A stretch of 64,000 nt of DNA from CAVXFS01 sp049582805 (GCA_049582805.1 JBAUUR010000060.1:1-64000), one strand, 5' to 3'. Shown: positions 1 to 8,998, numbered from the stretch's first letter. Notes: generated by a model from the letters alone, not told the origin. Translations and numbers: made by a program.

Positions 1-32
1 GCCAAATCGATGCCAATTGTCGTAATCTTCAT
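1..32 (-). mobile_element. 5' end of an IS110-family-like transposase gene (runs off the left edge)
   Basis: The reverse strand reads an ATG at 32 followed by MKITTIGIDLA. This matches the usual N-terminus of IS110-family DEDD transposases, in which the Asp of the G-I-D-L-A motif is the first catalytic acidic residue. Only 10 codons and part of the next are visible, so family membership is an inference from a short but characteristic motif. The gene points away from the window. The region just upstream (33-116) is a structured leader described separately. Confidence 0.5.
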
Positions 33-116
33 GTTGGACGCCCTTTCTATTTTAGTGGTAGTAAAGCCCCCACTACTTTGGCACTCAGATGCCGTTTTAG
101 GAAGTGGGCGTCCATT
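33..116 (-). ncRNA. Structured leader upstream of the IS110-like transposase (candidate element-encoded RNA)
   Basis: On the minus strand the 84 bases before the transposase ATG can fold as a closed multibranch structure. The outer 9-bp stem pairs TGGACGCCC (plus-strand 35-43) with GGGCGTCCA (106-114). Inside it are a hairpin GGCA/TGCC (80-83 with 90-93) and a second hairpin TAGTGG/CCACTA (53-58 with 70-75). IS110 elements are known to encode a bridge RNA in a non-coding end, but this leader is shorter than the one known for IS621. An RNA role here is inferred only from pairing and position. Confidence 0.3.
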
Positions 117-134
117 CCATTACGGGAGCACATC

Positions 135-671
135 ATGGCAAAAAAATCCTTTCCCTTGTCTAAAGTCTATGGCTTGCTTGAGCCGGGGCCGGTTGTGCTC
201 GTCACGACCGCCAGCAAGGGTCGGTCGAACATCATGACCCAGTCGTGGCACACCATGCTCGAATTCGAGCCGCCGCTGGTGGCTTGCGTGATCAGCAACC
301 GGAACTACTCATTCGACGCCTTGAAAGCGACCAGGGAATGCGTGATCAGCATTCCAACGGTGGAACTGGCGAAGCAGGTGGTGAACTGCGGAAACTGCTC
401 CGGCCGCAAGGTGGATAAGTTCAAAAAATTCGGCCTTACGGCCATGGCCGCCTCGTGCGTCCAGGCGCCGCTCATAGCCGAGTGCTATGCCAACCTCGAA
501 TGCAAGGTCGTCGATGGGAAGATGGTGGACAAATACAACCTGTTTGTCCTTGAAGCAGTCAAGGCCTGGATCGACCCTGCACAGAAACATCCGCGGACGA
601 TCCACCATCAGGGAAGAGGCGCGTTCATGGTGGCCGGCGAGACGATCAAGTTGTCTTCCAGAATGAAATAG
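135..671 (+). CDS. Flavin reductase-like domain protein (DIM6/NTAB family)
   Basis: A 178-residue protein of the flavin reductase-like FMN-binding split-barrel family. Members bind FMN and either reduce flavin with NAD(P)H or serve as small flavoproteins; the substrate here is unknown. The N-terminal part (GPVVLVTTASKGRSNIMT, about residues 18-35, then PPLVACVI at 46-53) is the typical flavin-contact strand pair. The start at 135 is preceded by GGGAG 7 bases upstream; a longer frame from 78 lacks such a site. A Cys pair (NCGNC, 84-88) is notable. The gene stands alone next to a transposase fragment and may have arrived with it, or the element may have landed beside it. Confidence 0.75.
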   Translation: MAKKSFPLSKVYGLLEPGPVVLVTTASKGRSNIMTQSWHTMLEFEPPLVACVISNRNYSFDALKATRECVISIPTVELAKQVVNCGNCSGRKVDKFKKFGLTAMAASCVQAPLIAECYANLECKVVDGKMVDKYNLFVLEAVKAWIDPAQKHPRTIHHQGRGAFMVAGETIKLSSRMK

Positions 672-759
672 CCCGCAGCACGGCCCGGTTAAATTTCAGC
701 TGCAATCTCCGGTGGTATACTTGCGCCCGCCTTGTTTTATCCAATCAATGAGGAAGTAC

Positions 760-1620
760 ATGAAACGATTTTTGCTGTTGTTAACGACTGCCTTGACCAT
801 TCTGAGTTTGTTTGCCGCAACGGCAGAGGCCAAACGCTTCGGGGGCGGCACCAGCATCGGCAAGCAGCGTACCATGTCCGCTCCGCCGCAAGGCCAGCAA
901 GCGCCCGCAGCCGCGCCTGCCACTCCGGCACAGCCGCCTGCAGCGCAACCGCAACCTGCTGGCAACAAATGGCTCGGTCCGTTGGCCGGCCTCGCAGCAG
1001 GCGCCGGTCTGGGCGCCTTGCTGGCCGGTAGCGGTTTGGGCGGCAGCATGGGCACGATCCTGATGGTGATGCTTGCGGCCGGGGCGGTGATGCTCCTGGT
1101 CTCGATGTTGCGCAGGCCGCAGCAACGAACCGCGACACCGTATGTTGGGGCAGGCGCACCGTACCCTGACCCGCAACCCGTGCCGCCGCCGCTGGCGGCC
1201 GGCTTGTCTGCATCTGCCACCACACCGATGAACAACAACATTCCGGCGGATTTCCCGGTGGAAGCCTTCCTGCGCAGCGCGAAGACTTCTTTCATCCGCT
1301 TGCAGGCTGCGAATGACCGGAAGGATCTGGACGATATCCGCGAATACACCACGCCGGAGATGTTCGCCGAGATTTCCATGCAGTTGCGGGAACGCGACAA
1401 CACACCTCAGAAGACCGATGTGCTTGCAATAAATGCCGATCTGCTGCAAGTGGCAAACGAAGGCGATTACGCCATCGCGAGCGTGCGCTTAACGGGCCAG
1501 TTGAGCGAGAACAACGGCGCACCGGAATCGCTGGATGAAATCTGGCATGTGCAGAAAAATCTGCATGACGATAAATCGGTGTGGCTGTTGGCGGGAATCC
1601 AGCAAACCGCTTTGCACTAA
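760..1620 (+). CDS. Tim44-like domain membrane protein
   Basis: A 286-residue protein. Residues 1-24 form a signal peptide ending at A-E-A. A Pro/Ala/Gln-rich linker spans about 40-68, and a Gly-rich then hydrophobic segment at about 72-113 probably crosses the inner membrane. A C-terminal Tim44-like domain occupies about 165-286. The K-R-F-G-G-G motif after the signal peptide is typical of the betaproteobacterial family. The function is unknown. The gene sits just before ubiJ and ubiB, as in many betaproteobacteria, where ubiE usually precedes it; ubiE is not seen here. ATG 760 was chosen because the signal peptide begins there, with AGGAAG close upstream. Confidence 0.8.
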   Translation: MKRFLLLLTTALTILSLFAATAEAKRFGGGTSIGKQRTMSAPPQGQQAPAAAPATPAQPPAAQPQPAGNKWLGPLAGLAAGAGLGALLAGSGLGGSMGTILMVMLAAGAVMLLVSMLRRPQQRTATPYVGAGAPYPDPQPVPPPLAAGLSASATTPMNNNIPADFPVEAFLRSAKTSFIRLQAANDRKDLDDIREYTTPEMFAEISMQLRERDNTPQKTDVLAINADLLQVANEGDYAIASVRLTGQLSENNGAPESLDEIWHVQKNLHDDKSVWLLAGIQQTALH

Positions 1621-1626
1621 GCCATC

Positions 1627-2253
1627 GTGTTCGTCCAGCCCGCTGTCGCGACCCTGAATCACCTGCTTGCCCAGAGCGGATGGGCATTGCCACGGCTGGC
1701 CCGTTTCACTGGGAGGACGGCGCGTTTCAATATTGCGCCGTTTACTTTTGCCTGCACCATTCAGGATGATGGCATGCTGCACGAGGCGCTGGCATCCGCC
1801 ACCGCTGATGCCAGCTGCCACATCCCTCCCTCGTTGTTGCCGCGCCTGGCATTGCAGGATGCATCGGCATTCGATCAGATCGAATGTTCCGGCGATGCCG
1901 CGCTGATCGAGGAGATACTTTTTCTAGCCCGTCATTTGCGCTGGGATGCGGCAGAAGACTTGAGCCGCTTTACCGGCGACATCGCCGCCGAGCGCATCGT
2001 GCGCTTCGCCAAGGATACCCATCGGCAAGCGCGCGACACGGCACTGAACCTGGCGCAGGCGCTAACGGAATACTGGACGGAGGAGCGTCCGTTGCTGGCC
2101 AAACCGCAGCAGGTTGCGGCTTTCGTGCTGGATGTAAACAGGTTGCGCGAGGAAGTGGCAAGATTGGAGCAACGCATCGGAACCCTCTCCCCTCCTTCGA
2201 CAGGCTCAGGACAGACCAAGCCCTCTCCCGCAAGCGGGAGAGGGGAGCATTAA
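1627..2253 (+). CDS. ubiJ: Ubiquinone biosynthesis accessory factor UbiJ (SCP2 domain), repeat-encoded C-terminus
   Basis: A 208-residue SCP2-type lipid-binding protein. In E. coli UbiJ supports the Ubi hydroxylase complex together with UbiB. The start is GTG at 1627, six bases after the previous stop. The family fold covers about residues 10-150 and a predicted helical tail covers 150-185. The last roughly 23 residues (rich in Ser, Pro, Gly, from 2183 on) are encoded by a palindromic repeat, so the natural C-terminus was probably replaced or extended. The stop at 2251 is two bases from ubiB, suggesting translational coupling. Naming rests on position and the SCP2-like pattern. Confidence 0.8.
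   Translation: MFVQPAVATLNHLLAQSGWALPRLARFTGRTARFNIAPFTFACTIQDDGMLHEALASATADASCHIPPSLLPRLALQDASAFDQIECSGDAALIEEILFLARHLRWDAAEDLSRFTGDIAAERIVRFAKDTHRQARDTALNLAQALTEYWTEERPLLAKPQQVAAFVLDVNRLREEVARLEQRIGTLSPPSTGSGQTKPSPASGRGEH
2183..2247. repeat. Palindromic interspersed repeat inside the ubiJ 3' end
   Basis: CCCTCTCCCC at 2183 is followed by TTCGACAGGCTCAGG and then a tight hairpin, CCCTCTCCCGC (2221-2231) against GCGGGAGAGGG (2234-2244). This layout resembles REP-like elements dispersed in proteobacterial genomes. It encodes the UbiJ tail and its final AGGGGAG is the ribosome binding site of ubiB. No second full copy was seen in this window; the CCCGCAAGCGGG core recurs near 57185. Confidence 0.7.
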
Positions 2254-2254
2254 T

Positions 2255-3775
2255 ATGCGCCTGCTCCGCCTGCTGAAGATCATTTTCGTGGTGTTGCGTT
2301 TCGGCCTGGACGAATTCCTGCTCGCGCATGTGCGCACGCGCTGGTTGCTGGTGCCGCTCAACTTTCTGCTGTTTTTCCGCAACACGTCGGCGCCGCGCGC
2401 GGAAAGGTTGCGCCTTGCGCTGGAAGCGTTGGGACCGATCTTCGTCAAGTTCGGCCAAGTGCTGTCCACCCGGCGCGACCTGATGCCGACCGACATTGCC
2501 GATGAGTTGACCAGGCTGCAGGACCAGGTGCCGCCATTTCCTTCCGCGCAGGCGATAGCGCTTCTGGAGCACATCTACAAGAAAAAGCTGAACGAAGTTT
2601 TTCAGAGTTTTGATGAGACGCCGATCGCCAGTGCTTCGGTGGCGCAGGTGCATTTCGCCGTGTTGCCTGACGGGCGCGAGGTCGCGGTAAAAATTTTGCG
2701 CCCCGGCATCGAACACATCATCGCACAAGATGTTGCGTTGCTCGACATTTGCGCCGGACTGATCGAGCGTTGGTGGGAAGACGGCAGACGGCTCAAGCCG
2801 CGCGAGGTCGTGGGCGAATTCAAGAAGTATCTGCACGATGAACTTGACCTGATGCAGGAAGCGTCCAACGCCAGCCAGCTCAAGCGCAACTTCGCCAATT
2901 CTGCGCTGTTGATCGTGCCGGAAGTCTATTGGGACTGGTGCACGACCGATGTGATGGTGATGGAACGCATGGACGGCATTCCGGTCAGCCAGATCAGTGA
3001 ACTACGTGCTGCCGGCGTAGATATCCACAAGCTCGCATCAAACGGTGTGGAGATTTTTTACACCCAGGTTTTCCGCGACGGCTTTTTCCATGCCGACATG
3101 CATCCGGGCAATGTGCAGGTGGCACGCGACGGACGTTATATCGCGCTGGACTTCGGCATCATGGGCACACTGACCGATATCGACAAGCATTACCTCGCGC
3201 AGAATTTCATCGCCTTCTTCCGGCGCGATTACAAGCGTGTGGCGGAAGTACACATCGAGTCCGGATGGGCACCCAGGGAAACGCGCGTGGATGAACTGGA
3301 AACCGCGATCCGCGCGGTGTGCGAGCCGATTTTCGACAAGCCGCTGCGCGAAGTTTCTTTCGGGCGCGTGCTGCTGCGCCTGTTCCAGACCTCGCGCCGC
3401 TTCGGCATCGAAGTCCAGCCGCAACTGGTGTTGCTGCAAAAGACTTTGCTCAACATTGAGGGGTTGGGATTGCAGCTCGATCCCGAACTGGACCTGTGGA
3501 AGACCGCCAAGCCGTGGCTGGAGCGCTGGATGAGCGAGCAGGTCGGCTGGCGCGGCTTCCTGAAAGCGCTGCGCAAGGAAGCGCCGAACTACGCCAGCCT
3601 GCTGCCGGAATTGCCGCGCCTGTTGCACCAGCGCCTGAACAAGAATCCCGTTGAAAAAATCGAGACGGCGCTGCAGGAACTGGTAGCACAACAGAAACAG
3701 CGCAATCGCTTGCTGGAAATGGCTGTCTGGCTGCTGCTTGGTTTGGTGTTGATCCAGCTTTTCACCACTATCTAG
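2255..3775 (+). CDS. ubiB: Ubiquinone biosynthesis protein UbiB (ABC1/ADCK atypical kinase)
   Basis: A 506-residue membrane-anchored atypical kinase/ATPase required for ubiquinone synthesis. The K-F-G-Q motif of the ABC1 family is in the segment FVKFGQVLSTRRDLMP near residues 65-80. An A-S-V-A-Q-V loop and the V-A-V-K lysine lie near 130-145, and the D-F-G metal site is near 300. The end carries a hydrophobic helix (MAVWLLLGLVLIQLF), as in the family. The start ATG 2255 lies 7 bases after AGGGGAG, which belongs to the repeat in ubiJ. The next gene is convergent glmS. Confidence 0.93.
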   Translation: MRLLRLLKIIFVVLRFGLDEFLLAHVRTRWLLVPLNFLLFFRNTSAPRAERLRLALEALGPIFVKFGQVLSTRRDLMPTDIADELTRLQDQVPPFPSAQAIALLEHIYKKKLNEVFQSFDETPIASASVAQVHFAVLPDGREVAVKILRPGIEHIIAQDVALLDICAGLIERWWEDGRRLKPREVVGEFKKYLHDELDLMQEASNASQLKRNFANSALLIVPEVYWDWCTTDVMVMERMDGIPVSQISELRAAGVDIHKLASNGVEIFYTQVFRDGFFHADMHPGNVQVARDGRYIALDFGIMGTLTDIDKHYLAQNFIAFFRRDYKRVAEVHIESGWAPRETRVDELETAIRAVCEPIFDKPLREVSFGRVLLRLFQTSRRFGIEVQPQLVLLQKTLLNIEGLGLQLDPELDLWKTAKPWLERWMSEQVGWRGFLKALRKEAPNYASLLPELPRLLHQRLNKNPVEKIETALQELVAQQKQRNRLLEMAVWLLLGLVLIQLFTTI

Positions 3776-3811
3776 TCCGAAAGCTTCAACAATTGATGCG
3801 CACCAAGTTCG

Positions 3812-5638
3812 TCACTCAACCGTGACTGACTTTGCAAGATTGCGGGGTTTATCCACATCCGTTCCTTTTTGCAATGCAACGTAATAAGCCAGCAACTGCA
3901 GCGGAATTGTATGCAGGATCGGACTTAAATAACCTGCGTGTTCCGGCATCTGCATCAGGTTCACGCCATCGCTGGAATGAATGCGCGTGTTGGCATCGGC
4001 GAATACGTACAGTTCACCACCGCGTGCGCGCACTTCCTGCAAATTGGATTTGAGTTTTTCCAGCAGTGCGTCATTGGGCGCAACAGCGATGACCGGCATG
4101 TTCTTGTCCACCAGCGCCAGCGGGCCGTGTTTCAATTCTCCGGCGGGGTAGGCTTCGGCATGGACGTAGGAAATCTCCTTGAGCTTGAGCGCGCCTTCCA
4201 GCGCAATCGGGTAATGCAGGCCACGCCCGAGGAACAGCGCATGCTGTTTATCGATGAAGCGTTCCGCCAGTTTCGCGATCTCTGGCTCCAGATTCAGCAC
4301 GGCCTGTGCCGCACTGGGGAGGTGGCGCAAGGCGTGCAGGTGCTGCTGTTCGGCTTCCTTGCTCAGCCTGCCGCGCTGTTTGGCAAGGACAAGGGTAAGC
4401 AGAAACAATGCGGCCAGTTGCGTGGTGAAGGCCTTGGTCGATGCCACACCGATCTCAGGACCGGCGCGCGTCAACATGCGCAGTTTTGACAACCGGATCA
4501 GCGCGCTTTCCGGCACGTTACAGATCGACAGGGTATGCGTGTGGCCAATAGCCTTGGCATGGTTGAGCGCGGCCAGCGTGTCGGCAGTTTCGCCGGATTG
4601 CGAAATGGTCACCACCAGCGTTTTCGGGTTGGGTACACTTACGCGGTAGCGATATTCGCTGGCGATTTCCACGTTGCACGGAATGTCCGCTATTTCTTCC
4701 AGCCAGTAGCGCGCCACCTGGCCGGCGTGATTGCTGGTGCCGCAGGCGAGGATGAGGATGCTGTCGATGTCGGCAAAGGTCGCCGCCGCTTCCGCGCCGA
4801 AGATGCCGGGAATCAGCGACTGGCTGTTGCATACCGACTCCAGGGTATTCGCCAGCGCCTGCGGCTGTTCGTGGATTTCCTTCTGCATATAGTGGCGGTA
4901 CTCGCCCAGTTCCACGCTGTCATTGGTCAGTTCGCTGACATGCGCCGGGCGCTCTACTGCCTCACCTTGTGCATTGAAGATTCGGTAGCTGCGCAAGCCG
5001 GCTTCGACCACGTCACCCTCTTCCAGATACACCATGTTTTTGGTGACCTGCAACAGGGCCGATGCATCCGACGCAATGAAATGTTCTCCGCTGCCCACGC
5101 CCAGCAGCAGCGGACTGCCCTTGCGCGCGCCGATCAACTGATCGGGGTTGTCTGCCGCCACCACGCCGATGGCGTAAGCGCCCACCAGCTCGGCGAGCGC
5201 CGCCTGTGTTGCCACCAGCAGACTGTTGCCGCGCGCATAGTGGCTGTGGATCAGGTGCGCGATGACTTCGGTGTCGGTGTCGGAAGTGAACGCATAGCCT
5301 TGTGCGCTTAAGCGTGCGCGCAGGTTTTCATAGTTTTCGATGATGCCGTTGTGCGCAACTGCGATCAGGTCGCTGCTGATATGCGGATGCGCATTACGCT
5401 CGCTTGGCACGCCGTGAGTGGCCCAGCGCGTGTGTGCGATGCCGAGGCGTCCGCTGGTATTCGCGCTTTTTCCGATCAGCTCGGCTACGCGCCCGGTGCT
5501 GCGCACGCGCTCCAGCCGGTTATGGTTGACCACCACCAGCCCGGCAGAGTCATAACCGCGATATTCCAGCCGCTGCAAGCCTTGCAACAAAATGGGGACG
5601 ACATTGCGTTGCGCGATCGCGCCGACGATTCCACACAT
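3812..5638 (-). CDS. glmS: Glutamine--fructose-6-phosphate aminotransferase (isomerizing)
   Basis: A 608-residue cytoplasmic enzyme making glucosamine-6-phosphate from fructose-6-phosphate and glutamine, the first step to UDP-GlcNAc. Cys2 of MCGIVGAIAQ is the N-terminal nucleophile of the glutaminase domain (about 1-240). Two SIS sugar-isomerase domains follow (about 285-425 and 455-595), with SQSGETADT and the C-terminal DKPRNLAKSVTVE hallmark. Length is standard. It starts one base after glmU ends, so the pair is one transcript. No glmS ribozyme can fit in that space. Confidence 0.97.
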   Translation of the reverse strand: MCGIVGAIAQRNVVPILLQGLQRLEYRGYDSAGLVVVNHNRLERVRSTGRVAELIGKSANTSGRLGIAHTRWATHGVPSERNAHPHISSDLIAVAHNGIIENYENLRARLSAQGYAFTSDTDTEVIAHLIHSHYARGNSLLVATQAALAELVGAYAIGVVAADNPDQLIGARKGSPLLLGVGSGEHFIASDASALLQVTKNMVYLEEGDVVEAGLRSYRIFNAQGEAVERPAHVSELTNDSVELGEYRHYMQKEIHEQPQALANTLESVCNSQSLIPGIFGAEAAATFADIDSILILACGTSNHAGQVARYWLEEIADIPCNVEIASEYRYRVSVPNPKTLVVTISQSGETADTLAALNHAKAIGHTHTLSICNVPESALIRLSKLRMLTRAGPEIGVASTKAFTTQLAALFLLTLVLAKQRGRLSKEAEQQHLHALRHLPSAAQAVLNLEPEIAKLAERFIDKQHALFLGRGLHYPIALEGALKLKEISYVHAEAYPAGELKHGPLALVDKNMPVIAVAPNDALLEKLKSNLQEVRARGGELYVFADANTRIHSSDGVNLMQMPEHAGYLSPILHTIPLQLLAYYVALQKGTDVDKPRNLAKSVTVE

Positions 5639-5639
5639 T

Positions 5640-7004
5640 TTATTTTTTCTCCTTGGTCGGCCGCTGCCAGCCCGGCACGGTTACTTGTTTGCCGCGCGAT
5701 AAAGTCAGCTCGCCATCCGGTGCATCGCGCGTGATGGTGGAGCCGGCGCCTATGGTCGCGCCGCGTCCAATTTTTACTGGCGCAACCAGCTGCGTGTCCG
5801 AGCCGATGAATGCGTCGTCCTCGATCACGGTGCGGTATTTGTTTACGCCATCGTAATTGCAGGTGATGGTACCCGCTCCGATGTTGACGCGACTGCCCAC
5901 CGTGCTGTCGCCGATGTAGCTCAAGTGGTTAGCCTTGCTGCCTGCCGCAATCTCGCTGTTCTTCACCTCGACGAAGTTACCGATGTGGACGTCATTTTGC
6001 AGCCTGCTGCCGGGGCGTATCCGGGCAAATGGGCCAATACGACAGTCATCGCCGATCTCGGCGCGGACGATGTGGCTGTAGGGTTCGATTAGTGTGCCGG
6101 AAGCAATATGGCTGTCGCGAATCACGCTATAAGCGCCTATCCGCACATTGTTGCCCAAATGCACTTCGCCTTCGAAGATGCAGCCGACATCAATCTCGAC
6201 ATCGCGTCCGCATACCAAACGGCCGCGCACATCGAGGCGCGCGGGGTCGGCCAGGGTGACACCGTGTTTCAACAGCTGCTGCGCCTGTTCGCGTTGCCAG
6301 ATACGCTCCAGTTCGGCAAGCTGCTTCTTGCTGTTCACGCCTTCCACCTCCCACGCGTGCGCGGGATGCAAAGTATGCACGGCCACACCTTGTGCCACCG
6401 CCATGGCGACGATGTCGGTAAGGTAGTACTCACCCTGTGCGTTGTTGTTGCTCAGCTTGGCGAGCCAGTTACGCAGCAAGTATGTCGGGGCTGTAAGAAA
6501 ACCGGTGTTGATTTCGCGGATGGCACGCTGCTCCGGCGTGGCATCTTTTTCCTCGACGATGCGGCTGACATGCCCCGTTCCATCCCGCACGATACGCCCA
6601 TAACCGGCAGGATTGTCGAGCTTGACGGTAAGCAGGGTCAGCGCGTCCCGGGACGCAAGCATCTGGCGCAAAGTCGCGTGCTGAATGAGCGGCACATCGC
6701 CATACAGCACCAGCGTCAGGCTGCGGTCCTGCAATAGCGGCATCACTTGCTGCAGTGCATGGCCGGTGCCGAGCTGCGGCTCCTGTATCACAAAATCCGC
6801 AGTGTATTGCTTCATTGCCTGAGGTACCGACTCACCCCCGTGTCCATATACCACGCAGGTTTTGCCAGCAGATAGCTGGGCGGCGGTGTCCAGCACATGC
6901 TGCAACAGCGGCCGGCCCGCCAGCGCGTGCAGCACCTTGGGCCGGTCCGAATGCATGCGCGTTCCCTTGCCGGCAGCGAGAATCACAATGTTCAACGAGT
7001 CCAT
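5640..7004 (-). CDS. glmU: Bifunctional GlcNAc-1-P uridyltransferase / glucosamine-1-P acetyltransferase
   Basis: A 454-residue enzyme doing the last two steps to UDP-GlcNAc. The N-terminal nucleotidyltransferase shows LAAGKGTRMHSDRPKVLH at about 8-25. The C-terminal half (from about 250) has the hexapeptide left-handed beta helix with the acetyltransferase segment NHLSYIGDSTVG and NIGAGTITCNYDG. It is followed directly by glmS, giving both hexosamine enzymes in one operon downstream of the ATP synthase genes. A terminator separates it from atpC. Confidence 0.97.
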   Translation of the reverse strand: MDSLNIVILAAGKGTRMHSDRPKVLHALAGRPLLQHVLDTAAQLSAGKTCVVYGHGGESVPQAMKQYTADFVIQEPQLGTGHALQQVMPLLQDRSLTLVLYGDVPLIQHATLRQMLASRDALTLLTVKLDNPAGYGRIVRDGTGHVSRIVEEKDATPEQRAIREINTGFLTAPTYLLRNWLAKLSNNNAQGEYYLTDIVAMAVAQGVAVHTLHPAHAWEVEGVNSKKQLAELERIWQREQAQQLLKHGVTLADPARLDVRGRLVCGRDVEIDVGCIFEGEVHLGNNVRIGAYSVIRDSHIASGTLIEPYSHIVRAEIGDDCRIGPFARIRPGSRLQNDVHIGNFVEVKNSEIAAGSKANHLSYIGDSTVGSRVNIGAGTITCNYDGVNKYRTVIEDDAFIGSDTQLVAPVKIGRGATIGAGSTITRDAPDGELTLSRGKQVTVPGWQRPTKEKK

Positions 7005-7114
7005 GTCCGACTTTCAGAAGATGGCGGATTATAAACAATGCAGACATCCAGCGCGCGTTTACCGTGCAAATACCAGTACCGCCAAATTCGCTTATAGCGT
7101 AACAATGTTACTCA

Positions 7115-7138
7115 ATAAAAAAGCAGCCGAAGCTGCTC
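7115..7138 (-). terminator. Rho-independent terminator of the atp operon
   Basis: On the minus strand, 23 bases after the atpC stop, AGCAGC TTCG GCTGCT forms a 6-bp stem with a stable UUCG tetraloop. It is followed directly by a run of six T. Plus-strand arms are 7122-7127 and 7132-7137. Confidence 0.9.
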
Positions 7139-7160
7139 TCTTATATTTCGTGAAACCACT

Positions 7161-7586
7161 TCAGTGAGTTTGCTTGCGCAGTTTTTGTATGGCGTGCAAT
7201 TGGGCGACCGCCTGCAGCAATTCGGACTGGGCTTGCGCGTAGTCGATATCGGAGAGCTGGTTCTTCATTGCCTCCTCCGCAGCCCGCTTGGCCTCAAGGG
7301 CACGTGCCTCATCCAGGTCTGCGCCCCGAATGGCGGTGTCTGCCAAAACAGTTACCACGCCGGGCTGGATCTCCAGCATGCCGCCGGAAACATAAATCAG
7401 CTCCTCCTGCTCTGGTTCGGGCCGCTTGATGCGTATCGACCCGGGTTTGATCCGAGTCAGCAACGGAGCGTGACGCGGGTAGATGCCCAGTTCGCCTTCG
7501 GTGCCCGGCACCACCACCATTTCCGCCAATCCGGAAAAAATGGCTTCTTCGGCGCTAACGACATCCACATGTATAGTCATGACCAT
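7161..7586 (-). CDS. atpC: ATP synthase F1 subunit epsilon
   Basis: A 141-residue epsilon subunit of the F1 rotor stalk. The N-terminal beta sandwich (MTIHVDVVSAEEAIFSG, then GELGIYPRHAPLLT) spans about 1-87 and a C-terminal helical hairpin covers 90-141. The ATG at 7586 is 6 bases from GGGAGG; the ATG two codons later is less well spaced. It is the last gene of the operon, followed by a clear terminator. Confidence 0.95.
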   Translation of the reverse strand: MVMTIHVDVVSAEEAIFSGLAEMVVVPGTEGELGIYPRHAPLLTRIKPGSIRIKRPEPEQEELIYVSGGMLEIQPGVVTVLADTAIRGADLDEARALEAKRAAEEAMKNQLSDIDYAQAQSELLQAVAQLHAIQKLRKQTH

Positions 7587-7597
7587 GTATATCCTCC

Positions 7598-8998
7598 CTA
7601 TTGCAGTGTCTTGGCTTTTTCCACGGCCTCTTCAATACCGCCAACCATGTAGAAAGCCTGCTCCGGCAAATGATCATATTCACCTTCGACGATGCCCTTG
7701 AAGCCCTTGATGGTTTCCTTCAGCGATACGTATTTGCCTGGGCTGCCGGTGAACACTTCCGCAACGTGGAACGGTTGCGACAGGAAACGCTGGATCTTGC
7801 GCGCGCGCGCCACGGCCAGCTTGTCTTCCGGCGCCAATTCGTCCATGCCTAGAATCGCGATGATGTCCCGCAATTCCTTGTAGCGTTGCAGGGTTTGCTG
7901 CACGCCGCGCGCCACGTTGTAGTGCTCTTCGCCCACCACCAGCGGATCGAGCTGGCGCGAAGTGGAATCAAGCGGATCCACCGCAGGATAGATACCCAGC
8001 GAGGCGATGTCACGCGACAGCACCACGGTGGAATCCAGGTGCAGGAAGGTGGTCGCCGGAGACGGATCGGTCAAGTCGTCCGCAGGCACATACACGGCCT
8101 GGATGGAAGTGATCGAGCCCACTTTGGTCGAGGTAATGCGCTCTTGCAGACGGCCCATTTCTTCCGCCAGCGTCGGTTGGTAACCGACGGCCGAAGGCAT
8201 ACGACCCAGCAGCGCGGACACTTCGGTACCGGCCAGGGTGTAACGATAGATGTTGTCCACGAAGAACAGGATGTCGCGGCCTTCATCACGGAATTTTTCC
8301 GCCATGGTCAAGCCGGTAAGCGCCACGCGCAGGCGGTTGCCGGGCGGCTCGTTCATCTGGCCGAACACCATAGACACCTTGTCCAGCACGTTGGAGTCTT
8401 TCATTTCATGGTAGAAGTCGTTGCCTTCACGGGTACGCTCGCCCACGCCGGCAAACACGGATAAACCGGCGTGTTGCTTGGCAATGTTGTTAATCAGTTC
8501 CATCATGTTCACGGTCTTGCCCACACCGGCGCCGCCGAACAGTCCGACCTTGCCCCCCTTGGCGAACGGACAAACCAGGTCGATAACCTTGATGCCGGTT
8601 TCCAGCAGGTCAATGGAGGGGGACAGTTCGTCGAACTTCGGAGCAGACTGGTGTATCGAGCGCTTCTCGTCGCACTGAATCTCGCCCGCATCGTCGATCG
8701 GACGTCCCAACACATCCATGATGCGACCCAACGTGCCATGGCCAACCGGTACCGAAATCGGGATTCCGCTATCCGTCACCACCATGCCGCGGCGCAATCC
8801 GTCAGAAGAGCCCATCGCAATGGTACGCACCACACCGTCGCCGATTTGCTGCTGTACTTCCAGCGTCAATCCCTTTTCTGCGGTAGAACCCGCATCGTCC
8901 TGAACCAGCAACGCGTTGTATACCTTGGGCATTGCATCACGCGGAAATTCAACGTCAACTACAGCGCCGATACATTGAACAATTTTTCCTTGACTCAT
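7598..8998 (-). CDS. atpD: ATP synthase F1 subunit beta
   Basis: A 466-residue catalytic subunit. The P-loop GGAGVGKT lies near 150-157, the Walker B region ILFFVDNIYRYT near 240, and the ALLGRMPSAVGYQPTLAEEMG signature follows. Length is standard. It lies 11 bases before atpC and 114 bases after atpG, with a repeat-containing spacer between them. Confidence 0.98.
   Translation of the reverse strand: MSQGKIVQCIGAVVDVEFPRDAMPKVYNALLVQDDAGSTAEKGLTLEVQQQIGDGVVRTIAMGSSDGLRRGMVVTDSGIPISVPVGHGTLGRIMDVLGRPIDDAGEIQCDEKRSIHQSAPKFDELSPSIDLLETGIKVIDLVCPFAKGGKVGLFGGAGVGKTVNMMELINNIAKQHAGLSVFAGVGERTREGNDFYHEMKDSNVLDKVSMVFGQMNEPPGNRLRVALTGLTMAEKFRDEGRDILFFVDNIYRYTLAGTEVSALLGRMPSAVGYQPTLAEEMGRLQERITSTKVGSITSIQAVYVPADDLTDPSPATTFLHLDSTVVLSRDIASLGIYPAVDPLDSTSRQLDPLVVGEEHYNVARGVQQTLQRYKELRDIIAILGMDELAPEDKLAVARARKIQRFLSQPFHVAEVFTGSPGKYVSLKETIKGFKGIVEGEYDHLPEQAFYMVGGIEEAVEKAKTLQ

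Noticed and set aside
5636..5642. glmS ribozyme before glmS
   Set aside because: Only one base separates glmU and glmS, and no ribozyme core can fit; this riboswitch is typical of Gram-positive bacteria.
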